Source: Acanthochromis polyacanthus
Lineage: Eukaryota; Chordata; Actinopteri; Pomacentridae
Length of the DNA: 64,000 nucleotides
Direction: 5' to 3'
Assembly (NCBI RefSeq): GCF_021347895.1
Contig: NC_067113.1
Span: forward strand, 934,467-998,466
Part shown: positions 47,931 through 60,189 of the stretch, one piece after another
Position numbering within the stretch: position 1 is the first letter of the stretch
Layout of the letters: every line of letters starts with the position of its first letter
Program-made: the position numbers and the translations under genes
The notes under the pieces: generated by a model
Told to the model about the DNA's origin: nothing
Databases searched by the model: none
Seen by the model: only the letters and a program-made list of their open reading frames with translations

Positions 47931-49170
47931 CACTATATTGCCAATAGTGTTCCCTCATCTGCCTTGACTGGCATATGAATGTAAGCGACATCCCATTTCT
48001 AATCCATGGGGTTCAATATGACGTCGGTCCACCTTTGCAGCTATAACACCTTCAACTCTCCTGGGAAGGCTGTCCACAAGGTTTAGGAGTGTGTTTAAGG
48101 GAGTTTTTGACCATTCTTCCAGAAGCACATTTGTGAACTCACACACTGATGTTGGACCAGAAGGCCTGGCTCTCAGTCTCCACTCTAATTCATCCCAAAA
48201 GTGTTCTTTCGGGTTGAGGTCAGGACTCTGTGCAGGCCAGTCAAGTTCATCCACACCAGACTCTGTCATCCATGTCTTTATGGACCTTGCTTTGTGCACT
48301 GGTGCACAGTCATGTTGGAAGAAGAAGGAGCCAGCTCCAAACTGTTCCCACAAAGTTGGGAGCATGGAATTGTCCAGAATGTCTTGGTATGCAGAACCAT
48401 TCAGAGTTCCTTTCACTGGAACTAAGGGGCCAAGCCCAGCTCCTGAAAAACAAGCCCAAACCATAAACCCCCCTCCACCAAACTTTACACTTGGCACAAG
48501 TATCATTCTCCGGGCAACCGCAAAACCCAGACCGGTCCATCAGATTGCCAGATGAAGAAAAGTGATTGGTCACTCCAGAGAAGACGTCTCCACTGCTCTA
48601 GAATCCAGTGGCAGCGTGCTTTACACCACTGCATCCCATGCTTTGCATTGCACTTGGTGATGTACGGCTTGGATGCAGCTGCTCAGCCATGGAAACCCAT
48701 TCTATGAAGCTCTCTGCTGAAGCTCTGTTCTTGAGCTGATCTGAAGGCCACATGAAATGTTTGAAGGTCTGTAGCCATTGACTGTGCAGAAAGTTGCCCA
48801 CCTCTTGGCGCTATGCGCCTCAGCATCCGCTGACCCCGCTCCATCAGTTTACGTAGCCGACCACTCGGTGGCTGAGTTGCTGTTATTCCCACACACTTCC
48901 ACTTTCTTATAATAAAGCTGACAGTTGATTGTGGAATATTTACGAGCGAGGAAATGTCACGACTGCATTTGTTGCACAGGCGGCATCCTATCACAGTTCC
49001 ACGCTGGAATTCACTGAGCTCCTGAGAGCGAACCATTCTTTCACAAATGTTTGTAAAAGCAGTCTGCATGCCTAGGTGTTTGATTTTATACACCTGTGGC
49101 CGTGGAAGTGATTGGAACACCTGATTCTGATTATTTGGATGGGTGAGAGAATCCTTTTGGCAATATAGTG
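47931..49170 (-). mobile_element. Tc1-E, Tc1-like transposon with short ITRs
   Basis: The ends cactatattgccaatagtgt and the complement of cactatattgccaaaaggat are flanked by TA. This fish Tc1 family has short inverted repeats. The transposase runs on the minus strand and is frameshifted. A (TG)n microsatellite starts about 18 bp beyond the right end. Confidence 0.9.
47955..49045 (-). pseudogene. Tc1-E transposase, multiply frameshifted
   Basis: The N-terminus reads MVRSQELSEFQRGTVIGCRL and an HTH-like SSLVNIPQSTVSFIIRKW. Near 48690 the frame shifts; a segment with LLWSDQSLF holds the first Asp site. The last frame (48506 to 47955) has [15 protein letters not shown], Asp in [12 protein letters not shown] and Glu in [15 protein letters not shown], spaced 34 residues apart. 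At least two frameshifts make it inactive. Confidence 0.87.
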
Positions 49171-49176
49171 TATATG

Positions 49177-49188
<12 letters not shown>

Positions 49189-49248
<60 letters not shown>
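49189..49248. repeat. (TG)n microsatellite beside Tc1-E
   Basis: About 29 TG units preceded by a short (TA)n. Confidence 0.95.
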
Positions 49249-49249
<1 letters not shown>

Positions 49250-50202
49250 TTTTATATATAACAGAAATATTGTTTTCATTTGCTATTTATTTCCACTGCT
49301 GGTGTGATTGGCAATACTGGGTAAATTAAAATACAAAGGAAAACAGCATCTAATACAATCATTAAACATGCAAATTGTCTGGTCTTCCTCCACAGCCACT
49401 GTCTAACAAATCTGTCATTAAATTACAGCTTACAGCTATTTTGAACAATGTTTAGTTCCTGACCTTCAGAAAATCTGTTGCTAGACACCATTTAGCCAAA
49501 CAATAAGAGGTTCAGTCAGCAGTTTTAGAACCCTAACAATTTTTAACAGAGAACTTGAACAGTGTGCTGCCAGTGTGAGCAGACAGAATACTGATGTGTT
49601 CTGTTACATGACAATATTCCAGCTGAGATCTGCTTACATAATGTTTTCACTCCTGAATTTGTCTCAGCCTGTCTCTTGTTCTTCTTCACTCTCACCTGAA
49701 GCTTTTCTACATCTCTTTATTTTCCCTGTGATTCTGGTCATTTCCTCCAAAGTCTTCTCATCCTTTTCCTTCAGCTGTGGCTCATACTCAGGCTTACTGC
49801 TGTTTAGCCCCTCTGTTTAATTTGTTTTATTACCAGGTGTTTGTAGTAGTCTTTCCTCTGAGTTAATTAAATACTGGCAGCATCACACAGCAGAAACTGG
49901 AAGTCAGAAATAAAATAAACCATTAATCTGAGCTGTTAGATTTGGTCTGTGACACAGATGCAATGTAGAAATATTACTATGTCCAATCTAGTGAGATTGT
50001 TGCTGCAGCTTTTATGGAAAAGTGAGCAGGGTGCTCATTCCAACATGAAGGCGACACATTCAGATGTCGTCAGAATAACCCCATGATGCCTGAATTCATT
50101 TAGAATTAAATAAAAAAACATTTTTTTTGTTTGTTTTTGCTTTTCAGTTGATGCAAAATTAGTGGAGAATGTTAATTTATATAATTTTATATATTACATA
50201 GA

Positions 50203-50239
<37 letters not shown>

Positions 50240-51513
50240 ATAACAGATCGATAATAATTAGATCCCACTCCAACCAATCCTACCAGAAACCAATGCTTGC
50301 AACAGGTTCAGAGGTACGTATTGAATATGCACAAACTGGCATTAGGGGAATAGATACACACTCTCGACAGCAGTCTGAATGAAAGTGGCGTCAAGAGGGT
50401 AACAGAAAACATGTACGTCTGAACAGGGCTTGATTTGCACACATGAATAACTGAATAACTTTACATGCGAAATATGTGCCTTTAGGAGATTTTACCCCTT
50501 AAATTTTGGCCAATTCTTGAGGTTTACAGTGTCCCTACATAGACTGGAAAGGAAAATAAAACTGAAACACATCTGGGAACATGAGTACGTACATTCACAT
50601 GCATGCTATCACTTCTACCACCACTGTACTATGCCCTACTCTTCTCACTTTAAATCGGGACCCAGTGTTAACAACAATAACAATCAGCGTTACAACAAAG
50701 TTTTTCCGTTTCCCTCCTTTGAGCCAAGCGCTGATAAAGAAGACAAATGTGACTCGGCAGCACTCAGCTTGCTCTGCTCTCATTACAGTCTCATTTCCAT
50801 GACTTATTCATGGCAGCAGAAGTAGAGGTGAAGTGCTGAGAGCAAACGGAGAGTCAACACTCCCCATTTCTGTTCCGCTACGTTTGTCAGTTCAGCTGGC
50901 TAAACGGCAGCTGAACACCAGTGTTCCCAAGCGAAGTGTACATCTGTGGTGACACAAAGAGCTTTTAGCTCCCTGTGGCCCACAAGGATAGAGCACTAAC
51001 ATGGCCAGATACACAGGGAAAGATGGAGAGGCTGTGCAGGAAATGAAAAAAAAGGTTTAAAATCCGTTGGAAGAACAGATCTACCAGGATGAGAGGTAGT
51101 GACGACGCCCCACTACGTACAGGGTGATGTCTCAAGTGATCTGTTTAAACATACTGAGCATTTCATGGACTCCTTGTACATGTTGAGAAGTCATTCTCAC
51201 AAATCCCGTTGAGCTGTCTCAGCTGTCTATGTAAAGGCCTACAAAAGATGTTGGTGCATGAATGTGTCCACTTGCAGTCATTTCATATTATCTTATTTAG
51301 TTTCACAGTGAATTGGGCATTTTAATTTAGGATATTAACACCATTGGTATCAGTTCAGTGTAAGAGTGAGAAAAAGTTGAAGGATGCATTTTTCTTTTAA
51401 AACCAAATAGAGAAACATACTAATTTCTACTCCATTTTATTACAATAATTGCTTACGTTCACGCTGTCACTGCTAATTCAGCGGCCTACCTAAAATCTCC
51501 AATTCATAATTTA
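49249..51513. other. intron with a (TA)n
   Basis: Unassigned intron. A short (TA)n occurs at 50208-50235; no repeat bodies recognised. Confidence 0.4.
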
Positions 51514-51720
51514 TTACTCCGCCAAGGAATGCAGTGGATTTATGTGACGATCGGGGTATGTTTGTCTCTGAATCCGTCTGTGTGTCCATGTGCAATATTA
51601 CTCAAAAACGGACTAACGGATTTGGATGAAATTTTCATGGAAGGTCAGAAATTTTGGCAGTGATGCGGCTTATAGTCTGGATCCACGGATTTGCAAAGGA
51701 TTTCCCATTGTGAGAGTGTG
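51514..51720. repeat. decayed relative of the 37703 repeat
   Basis: It starts attactccgccaaggaatgc and shares the layout gtttgtct...gtctgtgtg...caaaaacggactaacggatt...gatgaaattttcatgg with the copy at 37703. The right end is not clear. Confidence 0.55.
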
Positions 51721-52237
51721 GCCAGCACGGCATCACTGTAACCATGACAACAAGTGAACACTGCATCAGCTGTCTGATGACGATCCCATCATTGTGATTC
51801 TACTACGGACTTATTGGGACTTATCCGTCGGAAATGATATATGAAACAACTGATTAAATTGTGGGGGTGTTTCTGAGTTTTCCTTCCATCCTTGCTTGAA
51901 CTTTTCCGCAGCTTCTTCATGTCAAGAAACCACTTCTTAGGTAAACACTTTCTGTGCCACAGTAATGGTGCCAAAAATAAAAACCGTAACAATAATAATA
52001 AAATGCAGCATTTCTGACAATGCCATATGGGGAAATGAACAGCCTGGGTGGAGTACTGCACTCTCTGGGTGCTTTTCTTGTTGTAGTAGTATACAGTAGA
52101 GACAGATCTGCATCTATCATCAACTGTGTTATAATTAGAGCAAGAACTGCTCTCTGATTGAAGGTGTCAAGACTGTTTCACCTTCTAGTCAGAAGTGTGC
52201 TTTGGACTGGTCTATAGTCTGCAGCACACACGAATGG
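51721..52237. other. intron, no clear feature
   Basis: Short unassigned intron segment before SINE copy 2. Confidence 0.4.
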
Positions 52238-52247
52238 TCTACTGACA

Positions 52248-52615
52248 ATCCATCCATCCATCCTCTATACACCGCTTTATCCTCATTTGGGTCATGGGGG
52301 GTGCTGGAGCCTATCCCAGCTGACTCGGGTGAAGGCAGGGGACACCCAGGACAGGTCACCAGTCTGTCACAGGGCTACATATACAGACAAACAATCACAC
52401 TCGCATTCACACCTTCGGGCAATTTAGAGTAACCAATTAACCTCAGCATATTTTTGGACTGTGGGAGGAAGCCGGAATACCCGGAGAAAACCCACGCATG
52501 CACAGGGAGAACATGCAAACTCATGCAGAAAGATCCCAGGCCCACCCTGGGATTCGAACTAGGGATCTTCTTACTGCAAGGCGAAAGTGCTAACCACTAT
52601 TCCACTGAGCAGCCC
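52248..52615 (-). repeat. tRNA-derived SINE, copy 2, with 10 bp TSD
   Basis: Minus-strand reading starts ggctgctcagtggaatagtg, with A-box-like tagtggttagcac and a good B-box gttcgaatccc, a conserved central body and a GGAT-repeat tail. The perfect 10 bp tctactgaca lies on both sides (52238-52247, 52616-52625). Pol III promoter elements at the 5' end, a short-repeat tail and the TSD together define a SINE. It sits only 79 bp after window exon 3, in the same orientation as the gene. Confidence 0.88.
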
Positions 52616-52694
52616 TCTACTGACATTCAATACCCTAAATGATTAACAAAGTCCAATAAGCGAAGCACACATGTTCAAACTCAGTCACCCTCAC

Positions 52695-53813
52695 CTCCTC
52701 GTGTCCTCGTCCAGTCCTCTCGTCCTGTGTGTGCGCACCCAGTGCTCCAGCTGCTGCATGGAGTTGGTCCTGGACAGTCCTGTTCCTGGCTCCTGGACTG
52801 GATCTGGAGATTTCACAGGAACCCTGGCCATGCTGCTGTCCGCCTCTGCTGGGCTGCAATCCCCACATTGCTCTACTGGCTCGGACCCTGAGCCATTGAC
52901 CTGTACGGGTTTCTGGGCAGTGAAGTTGGCCTGGCTCTGGCGAGATGCAGACACTGCAGCTGCGATGGCAGCAGCCTGAGCTGGCTGCAGCTTGATGCTG
53001 CTGATTTTCGTCAGAGACCTCTCTGTGCTCGGGTCCCTCTGGAAGCCATATTTATCCCCATCACGGACAGTAGCATACTTCTCTGCATCTCTCAAAGTAG
53101 CATATTTATTGCCCTCTCGTAGTGTACAGTATTTCTTCACTTCCTTCAGAGTGCCATATTTGTCCACGACATGTATGGTGCCATATTTATTGTCTGTCGC
53201 CCTCATGGTGCCGTACCTCTCTGTCTCCTTTAATGACAACTGTCTCTTCACTTCCTTTTGTGGAACATATTTCTGCTCTTCTTTCTGGAGTGTGTGCCGG
53301 TCACCCACCTTCTGCAGTGCATACTTTTCTCCATCCTTCGTGAGCAGGTACTTCTCTCCATCTTTAGATGGAGCATATTTCTCTTCTGTCAGTGGCACTG
53401 TGTGCTTATCATCCACTTTCTGAACAGCATATTTCTCCAGATCTCTGTGAATAGCGTACACATCTCCATCTTTCTGCAGTGAGTATTTCTCCCCATCCTT
53501 TCGTAGCAGGTACTTCTCTCCATCCTTATGGAGGAGGTACTTCTCTCCATCCTTCTGAAGCATGTAGCTCACTCCATCTTTCTTCAGCGAGTACCTCTCT
53601 CCATCCCTCTGTAAAGTGTAGTATTCCCGCTCCCTCTGGCTGTTCTGTTTCTCTTCTTTTTGCCGTTTGTTGTCGGCCCGTGACAGAGAGTGTTGCCGCA
53701 CAGGTTCTCGGTTGCGTTCGTTATTCTGGATCTCAGGCTGCGTAAGAACTCTGTGGTTCAGTAAGTTGTTCAACTCCTGAGGTGTCCGTTGGTCCACTTT
53801 CAATTTGTCCAAT
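52695..53813 (-). CDS. plekha5: plekha5 large repeat-bearing exon (window exon 3)
   Basis: This 1119 bp exon encodes about 372 residues. It starts LDKLKVDQRTPQELNNLLNH then RVLTQPEIQNN, clearly the PLEKHA5 segment after the PH domain. It ends with GLSRTNSMQQLEHWVRTH, the conserved RTNSMQQLE motif. Between them are about 22 degenerate copies of a nine-residue unit, GEKYxLxKD, then TKISSIKL, matching mammalian LTKINSVKL. An Ala/Gln-rich patch (AQAAAIAAAVSASRQ) follows the repeat. The acceptor is tccttcacag and the donor AG|gtgagg, phase 2 to phase 2. As I recall, the mammalian region has about 157 residues, so most of the extra length is the repeat. Confidence 0.93.
53033..53629 (-). repeat. 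coding tandem repeat, 27 bp / 9 aa, ~22 copies
   Basis: Within the large plekha5 exon, residues about 62-260 of the exon translation break cleanly into 9-residue units with consensus G-E-K-Y-x-L-x-K-D. Examples are GERYSLKKD, GEKYLLHKD, GEKYSLQKD, GEKYALQKV, GNKYATLRD and, last, GDKYGFQRD. Tyr at position 4 and a basic residue at position 8 are the most constant. One unit (TDNKYGTIHV) has ten residues. Units in the middle are diverged while several near the N-terminal side are almost identical, as expected for an old expansion with more recent local duplication or conversion. There is no internal stop or frameshift over 199 residues, so the repeat is maintained as coding. Confidence 0.93.
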
Positions 53814-55297
53814 CTGTGAAGGAAGAAATAGTTTGAATTGAAAAGGGAGAGGCAAAAATACTAAAGAATAAAGAGTTTACTGAGACTTAATAATTTTTGT
53901 GTCAAAAGTCATGTGTTTGTGTGACAGCCTTTAGCTTTCTGTCACCCTCTTTTTCTTCTGGCCTGCTAAATCTTATCTTAGAAATTTCTCAACTCTGTCA
54001 GAAACCCCTGACAGCGCAGGAGTGAAAGGAGTCTGGCTTCACTGGATACTGATGTAGATAGCACCATCTTTAGAACTACTTTCTCCTCGGACTTGTGAAT
54101 ATTTTACTAATTGTGGTGAGTGTGATAAAACCTAGATCAAAGAATGTACTGTATAATGTGCACTGAACTGTTGAGATCTGGGAACTGCTGCTGTTCCAGT
54201 CTATCTCTTGCAGTCAGAATCACAATAGTTTAGAGTGTGGAAAATGAATCCTTAGTAGTCACACATAAGACAGAGAGGTGGCTTAAACCTAAGTGATAGT
54301 AGAAACTCACAATGAATAGCAAATGCCACGCTGCTTTAAGACACACCAAAATGACTTTTTCCTGACCCAGCATCCATCAGTGGATTACGCCACATCATAA
54401 TGTGGTGCATCCACTCACAAGTGGCTGAGACTTGCACCCTGAGTCCTGTGCTGGATACGTGACGTTTTGATTACTACTTCAGTGGTGTGTTCCACCTGTT
54501 AATGGAACCACCACAGTACTAGACATTCACTGTTGGGGCAAAACATTGTGACCACTGACTAATATGTTGTTTGCCCTTCACCTGCACAACAGCTTCAACT
54601 TGCAGATGCATGGTCTCTTCAGGACCTCCGAAGGTGCCCTGCGGTATCTGGTGCCAAGACATTTGAGCCCTGGGAGCTGCAATATGGAGGCATTGTGGAT
54701 CAGACTTGTTCCAAAACATTCCACAACAAATTGTCTCCAGGGAGTAGTCTGTCCATTCAAAGATGGCTGTTTGTAGACTCATGTCCTTAAGCAAAGCTCA
54801 AGTTCACATTTTTGCTCTAAACAGCCAACAATTTTGAATTATTGGACATAAATATATATATAAATACGCAAAAGATCATTGTCAGCGGTGTTTACGCTGT
54901 ACTCCTGATTCCTAACTCTTACCCTTGTAAGTGGTAAGAATCAGAGGTTCAGAGTATTTACCAGCAATTACCTGCTGGAGGTCACTTGAAATGGGAATGT
55001 GGCTTTGCTTAATCAGGTGCAATTTTTTTGGTACTCATCAAATAACTGTGAATGTGATAAACTTATCCATGAAACAGTTTTAGTTTTCCCTCGTCTTCCC
55101 AAGGCGAAAACTTCAATTAAGCACTTTTAGAGGCATTTAGGCATACTCTAGTAAAGTTATTAAATATTTCATGAATAGATTTCTGGTACTTTTAGGTTTT
55201 ATAGTGCTCAGATTTGCAGACTAAAGTTTTGTTTCATCATAGTTGAGGTGTATCTCATGTTTCACAGCCATCATGTGTGTCTGTGGTAGGCACCAAC
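53814..55297. other. intron with a possible repeat fragment
   Basis: Intron between window exons 3 and 2. A piece at 54535-54600 (aaaacattgtgaccactgac) resembles a common fish repeat, but the boundaries are not visible. Confidence 0.4.
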
Positions 55298-55413
55298 CTT
55301 CTGGCGGGTTCAGTGTGCACAAGAGCAGCGTCCGTCATGACTTTCATCCAGGACTCCATCTCTTTGGCTGTGTCAGTACAGAAATAATATGTCCGCATGT
55401 TGGGGTGGGTGGC
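55298..55413 (-). CDS. plekha5: plekha5 PH-domain C-terminal exon (window exon 2)
   Basis: This exon encodes the end of the PH domain. It opens with ATHPNMRTYYFCTDTAKEM and continues with the C-terminal helix ESWMKVMTDAALVHTEPAR, which carries the Trp that is nearly invariant in PH-domain helices. The acceptor is actgtcag before GCC ACC and the donor is AG|gttggt. The length of 116 bp moves phase 0 to phase 2, matching both neighbours. The sequence is nearly identical to mammalian PLEKHA5 as I know it, so this exon is under strong constraint. Confidence 0.94.
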
Positions 55414-57075
55414 CTGACAGTTGGAGGGGGAGAAGAGGGGAGAATACATACAGTGTGAGAGAAAAACAGGAGGAGAAGACACCGTTTGACAGAGAGGGAG
55501 AGCAGGGAAGAGATAAAACATAGCATGAGAAACAGATTTGGATAATGTCTTTGAAATAACAGCAGGGAGTCTTTCTATAAATTCTGCTGGAACAGTGTTT
55601 TTGTACAGAGTAACTGTGTGTGCATGCGCTCTCTGTCTGATTTTCCATGTGCGTTTCAGCTCAAAAACACATAGAGGAGTGAAATTCTTAAAGGTTCTTG
55701 GTAAAGGCTAAGTGGTATACTTAAGAAAACACTGATGTTTGAATGCATGTGTTTGATTATGTTGTACATCATGGCCTTTCTCTACAGCTTTCATGAAGTG
55801 AAATAAGAGTTCTGGTTGTTTTACACAGAGATATCTCTAGTCTACAGGTCAGAGAGGTGTGTGACCAATAATTACTTAAGCTACTGAAATAAGGTGGTTA
55901 AAATGACCCAAGTTGAAACCAGGTGACTTCATCTACATGGGTATTGAATGTTAATATGGAAGCCGATCATGTTAATTTGACTGTGGAAAGCCAAAGTCGT
56001 GGATAAAATGAGATTACCTGTGCAACCCAATTCACATGTGTTGCCCCCTCGAAATGATCAATGGGTCAAAATGGCTTTTTAAAAGTTTATTGTGTCGAAG
56101 AAAGGTACAAGAGTCCAAAAAATGTTTCGGATTAAGCTGTCCAATAAAAAAATGAAGCGCCACCAGTGTCAACACGATGAATTGCATAAGCCTGCAGCCG
56201 AGCTACTGCCGCTCCAACACGCCATCCCATCAATGAATGAACACCAACCCCCTGCATCATGTGACTTCCGGTTCAGACAAACGCATTAAATATTTATGCA
56301 AAAAACCCCAGTGAAATCATGACCAATAATAATAAAATATGATTAACACATGGACTATAACACATGCAATTGAAAAAAAAAACAAAAAACAAAATGATGT
56401 TTCTGAAGTGCTCTGCCAGTGTAACAAACATTGTTTCTCAATATACACAGACCAAAACATCCTCCCTGACCATATCTGACTAACCACATGAAAGCTGGAG
56501 ATGCCACCCAAGTACCAACCTCAGCACATGACCAAAAAAATGCAAGTGCACAGATTAGACAAACAGAATGCTGTAGTAGTGAACTTTTAGCTTCCAACAT
56601 ACTTCTTCAGAACTCAGCTTTTCACACCATCTTCCAATTTATTACATAAGTATGAAGATTTTTGATTCCCAGTGTGGTTAAACATCATACAATACAAACT
56701 AGTCCTTAGATGTTAGGGGACACAGTTTTTTTTCTAATTTGGACAGAGACTGGCAAACTGTATTTGCTTAACGCCAAACTAGGGCTAACCATGTGTTCAC
56801 TTGACTTCTGCATTTATCCGTATTCTCACTTGCATAATGTTGAACTCTTTCTTTTACAACAATCTCAGTATTATCGATTATTTACTGGAGGTCAGTACAT
56901 GAACAGTGTCAGGCTAAAAGCATTTGAGTAAACACTTCTTATTCTGAGCTGTGATCTCCATAAAAATTCGCCACATTCAGGCAGTGAGGATGATGAACTG
57001 TCATGACTGATAAATAGAACCTAATGAAAAACCCATTGAGGTAACCTTGAAGCTTGGCACTAGACTGTTGCGTAC
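55414..57075. other. intron, no clear feature
   Basis: Intron splitting the PH domain. No repeat or exon recognised. Confidence 0.4.
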
Positions 57076-57176
57076 CTTGAAGGCGTATTTCCTGCTGATG
57101 TGGTCATCCACCGACAGCATGGAGATGTGAAAGCTGGGCAGCAGAATACTTCCCAGGATGTTATCTTCTTTTTCAT
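57076..57176 (-). CDS. plekha5: plekha5 PH-domain exon (window exon 1)
   Basis: This exon encodes the middle strands of the pleckstrin homology domain of PLEKHA5, which binds membrane phosphoinositides. The translation runs from (D)EKEDNILGSILLPSF to SRKYAFK and matches the family pattern where the PH beta strands end in RKYAFK. The acceptor is tttgctgcag before 57176 and the donor is AAG|gtacgc after 57076. The exon is 101 bp, entering in phase 1 and leaving in phase 0. The preceding exon, expected to end in a WFVLSDLCLFYYR-like motif, is not visible up to 64000. Family assignment is from remembered protein similarity, not a search. Confidence 0.93.
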
Positions 57177-57775
57177 CTGCAGCAAACAAAGTCACCAGTC
57201 TAATGAGGTGTTATATTAGAGGCAGACATTGGCACCAAAGTCCCATGCTCCTACTTCACTGTACCTGGCTAAGGTTCAGTGGACATGGATAAATAAGGAT
57301 TTCAGGCTGTAGCTTAGATATTAAGTTAGACCAACAACAAACAATACAAAATTTTCATCTTTTGTTTGCATGATGTTTGGCACATGCCAAACAGAACGTG
57401 GGGATGCTTGACATGCACATAGGGTTGAATGAAGGGATTTCTAAGTCTGAGATTTTTATATTTATTAGCCACAATATAGTTCAGTACGATTTAGTATAAA
57501 AAGTGGTGTTCTTGGTGGGAGCTCTAAAATATGTGAACAGTGGGATTTTGCTGCAGTACTAATCCTTTCAGCACATAAGCGTACAGCACTTGATGGATGT
57601 AAACACTCACGAGCTTAGAAAAATAACAATAGCAAAGCTTCAATGATAGAACATTGGGGTGGAGGGAGTAGCAACAGTAGTTAATGATGGCATTAGAGAA
57701 TCTGCTAACTATGCTGCCTGCTGCCAGACCTGTTATTTAAAAACTGATTGAGATCTGCCACTGGGATATCCTATG
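57177..57775. other. intron, no clear feature
   Basis: Start of the long intron 5' to window exon 1. Nothing recognised. Confidence 0.4.
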
Positions 57776-57905
57776 TAAAAGATGGATGGATGGATGGATG
57801 GATGGATAGATAGATAGATGGATAGACAGATAGGCCTTTATTGTCCCCAAGGGGATTTTCGTTGTCACAGGCAAGTACATACAAAATACACACATCACGA
57901 ACAGT
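57776..57905 (-). repeat. LINE 3' tail with (GATG)n/(GATA)n
   Basis: On the minus strand: gtatgtacttgcctgtgaca, then cccttggggacaataaaggc and a tail of TCTA/ATCC units. This is the 3' end of a common fish non-LTR element. A related tail is at 61690 on the plus strand. Confidence 0.65.
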
Positions 57906-58745
57906 TATTCACAGGACAATAGGACAACACACATGCTACAAGTTTTATAGTGAATCAAAAAACCTTTTCAGTGTTAATCTATTCACTGCTGGGAGATGAT
58001 AAGATACAAAGACAGAGACACGAGTGAGGACAGCCAACTGGAAAACACCAAGTGAAAGCAAATAAAGACAAGTAAAAGACATATTTTAATATGCTGTTAA
58101 TGGGGATGGTCACTATTCAGCTGGTTTCAATGTATTCAGCCTTTTTCAGGTTAAAATGGTTAATAACGGATACCACAAATGCAGTATTAATTAACAGATA
58201 CTCTTTGCTTTAATACTGATTTTCAAAAACCTTGCACCCTCAGCATCCACTTACAGCTCAATTCCTTCTACGATGTCAGTCTTTCACCCACAGGATGTGA
58301 ACCTATATAAACCTTGAAAGGACTGCCAGTGTTATAGAAAATGAGTGGAACATGAAGATGCATTGTATGTTGGATTGCATCATATTGTATACTGTGTATA
58401 TTGAATATCCCACAGAAAGGTGGATGGACTAGAACTCAGACTATGGAAACCAAACAATGAAAACATAATTGCATATTTATTTGTGACAAAAACTGTAAGA
58501 AACTAAGAGGAGATGATCTTTGGTCATGGGCTGAAAACACTGGCAAAACCTTTTCTCCCCACTGAGAAGTATTTTACTCCTAAAACCCTCACCAGCTGGG
58601 TAGAGCAGTATTAACCAGAGCAGCACCCATGTCCCCAACATCAGTCTTTGCTTCACTTCATTTGTCTGAGTACAGTGTAGTAATTATCAATCAATCAGTC
58701 AATCAATCAAATGACATTCCATTCAGCGTAGGCAGTCATTTCTCT

Positions 58746-59066
58746 TCAGCTCCTCCCACCTTTTGCTCTCTTATTGTGACTGTTGCCTGTTCCATGTGTA
58801 GCCATGGGGCAGACAGTCCGTCTATCATTTTCATTCTGTCTGCCTCGTCCTCTCTTTCCATTCATTTTTCCAGTTGTGATGACACATTCCAGGTGCTCAT
58901 TTCTTAAGGTGTGTCTTAAAAATGTTGCTTTCTTAATTCTGTTCAGTAGCGTATAATTTGTCTTTCTGTCTGTATAAGACGTGCGCAGCATGCGTCTGTA
59001 AAGCCACATCTCTGCTGCAGTGATTTTGTTTGACATTCTATTATTTATAGCAATTAATATTCTCAA
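58746..59066 (-). pseudogene. LINE reverse transcriptase C-terminal remnant
   Basis: The 106-codon frame reads KITAAEMWLYRRMLRTSYTD, then LNRIKKATFLRHTLRNEHLE, ITTGKMNGKRGRGRQNENDR. This is the conserved region after the reverse transcriptase in many animal non-LTR ORF2 proteins (AEMWFYRRML...TGKIEGRRSRGRP). No RT catalytic motif is present, so it is a 5'-truncated copy. The clade is not certain. Confidence 0.7.
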
Positions 59067-60180
59067 ATGAGAATATTTATCAGGTCAGATCCTTTTCTAT
59101 CTCGCTGTGGTGGCTCAACTGCAGTAAAAAAACAGTAACGCTAAAAGTGTGTGTTTGCATGACAATATTTGTCCGGTTGCTGGTGGAATGGATAAGTAAC
59201 AGATGATGATGGAACAAAATCTACTGAGACTTCTCAGACCACAGCAGACAGACAGATACTGAGGCAGAGTGAGATGATTGAACGGCCCTATGAGCTCTGT
59301 TGGCTTTCTATGTGAGCTACAAACATGTTTCCTCCCTCTGTGTGGGGCACAGTGTGAAAGACACACACTGAGCTGAGTACATAAAGTAAACACTGCTTAC
59401 TGTTCTCTTTTTGTTTTTCAGAAGTGAAACAGCTGCAAAGCACAGAAGATGTCAAACGCAGTCATGAATACATTACATTACTTGGATTGAGTATATATTT
59501 AATGAGGTCTTATGATAAAAAGCCTTGTATCCACAATTGGAGCTGATTCATGCTGGGACAGTAATAACTGTGCTGTAAAGCATGTTGCAGCTTTCATGAG
59601 ATCTTCTCGGCTACAAACTAAAGGCAGTATGGTGCAGGCTCAGGCATTGCTGCTGCACCAACTGCAGCAAAAATCTATAGAGCCTCCAGCCGGCACTGCT
59701 GTTTGCTTTAGCTGGAGCTGCTCAGTGAGCCCTGCAGCTCCTTCGGTGCTATTCCTGCTGCTAAATTATTGAGATAGAGAACACACACAAAGAGCAAGAA
59801 TATGAGGGAACGAGATAGCTGGCATGTGGGGAGATGCTGTGGGTATACATTGCAGCGTGAGTGGGCGTTTTCCTGTAACTGCTTTTTTTGAGCGACTGAC
59901 AGTTCAAGGTTCTTCACCAGGTTCAGCGGGGTTTGAAGAACCAGAAAATCTTCCCAGCAAACTTTCGATTTTTCATGACGGCAGTGTTTACATTTCTTGG
60001 TAAATTTTACTACAGATGAAGATAACAGATTGATTAAAGGATAATTCAGGTCTATTACATTGTGGATCTTATTTTTGTACATTCCATCCTGTTGGTTATA
60101 GCAAGGTTATAAGATGAGAAGAAACAAAGAAGCAATCTCACTGTAAATACAGAGAAAACTACTGGAGGTCAAACTGGGCT
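59067..60180. other. intron, no clear feature
   Basis: Unassigned intron between the LINE remnant and the MULE-like element. Confidence 0.4.
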
Positions 60181-60189
60181 TTGCAATTA

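Noticed and set aside
48091..48555. 154-codon plus-strand frame in Tc1-E
   Set aside because: Antisense to the Tc1-E transposase; no start context or family.
52992..53745. Several plus-strand frames over the PLEKHA5 repeat (up to 143 codons)
   Set aside because: They are shadows of the 27 bp periodic coding repeat on the minus strand.
54535..54600. Fragment resembling a common fish repeat (acattgtgaccactgac)
   Set aside because: Too short and without boundaries to call a mobile element.
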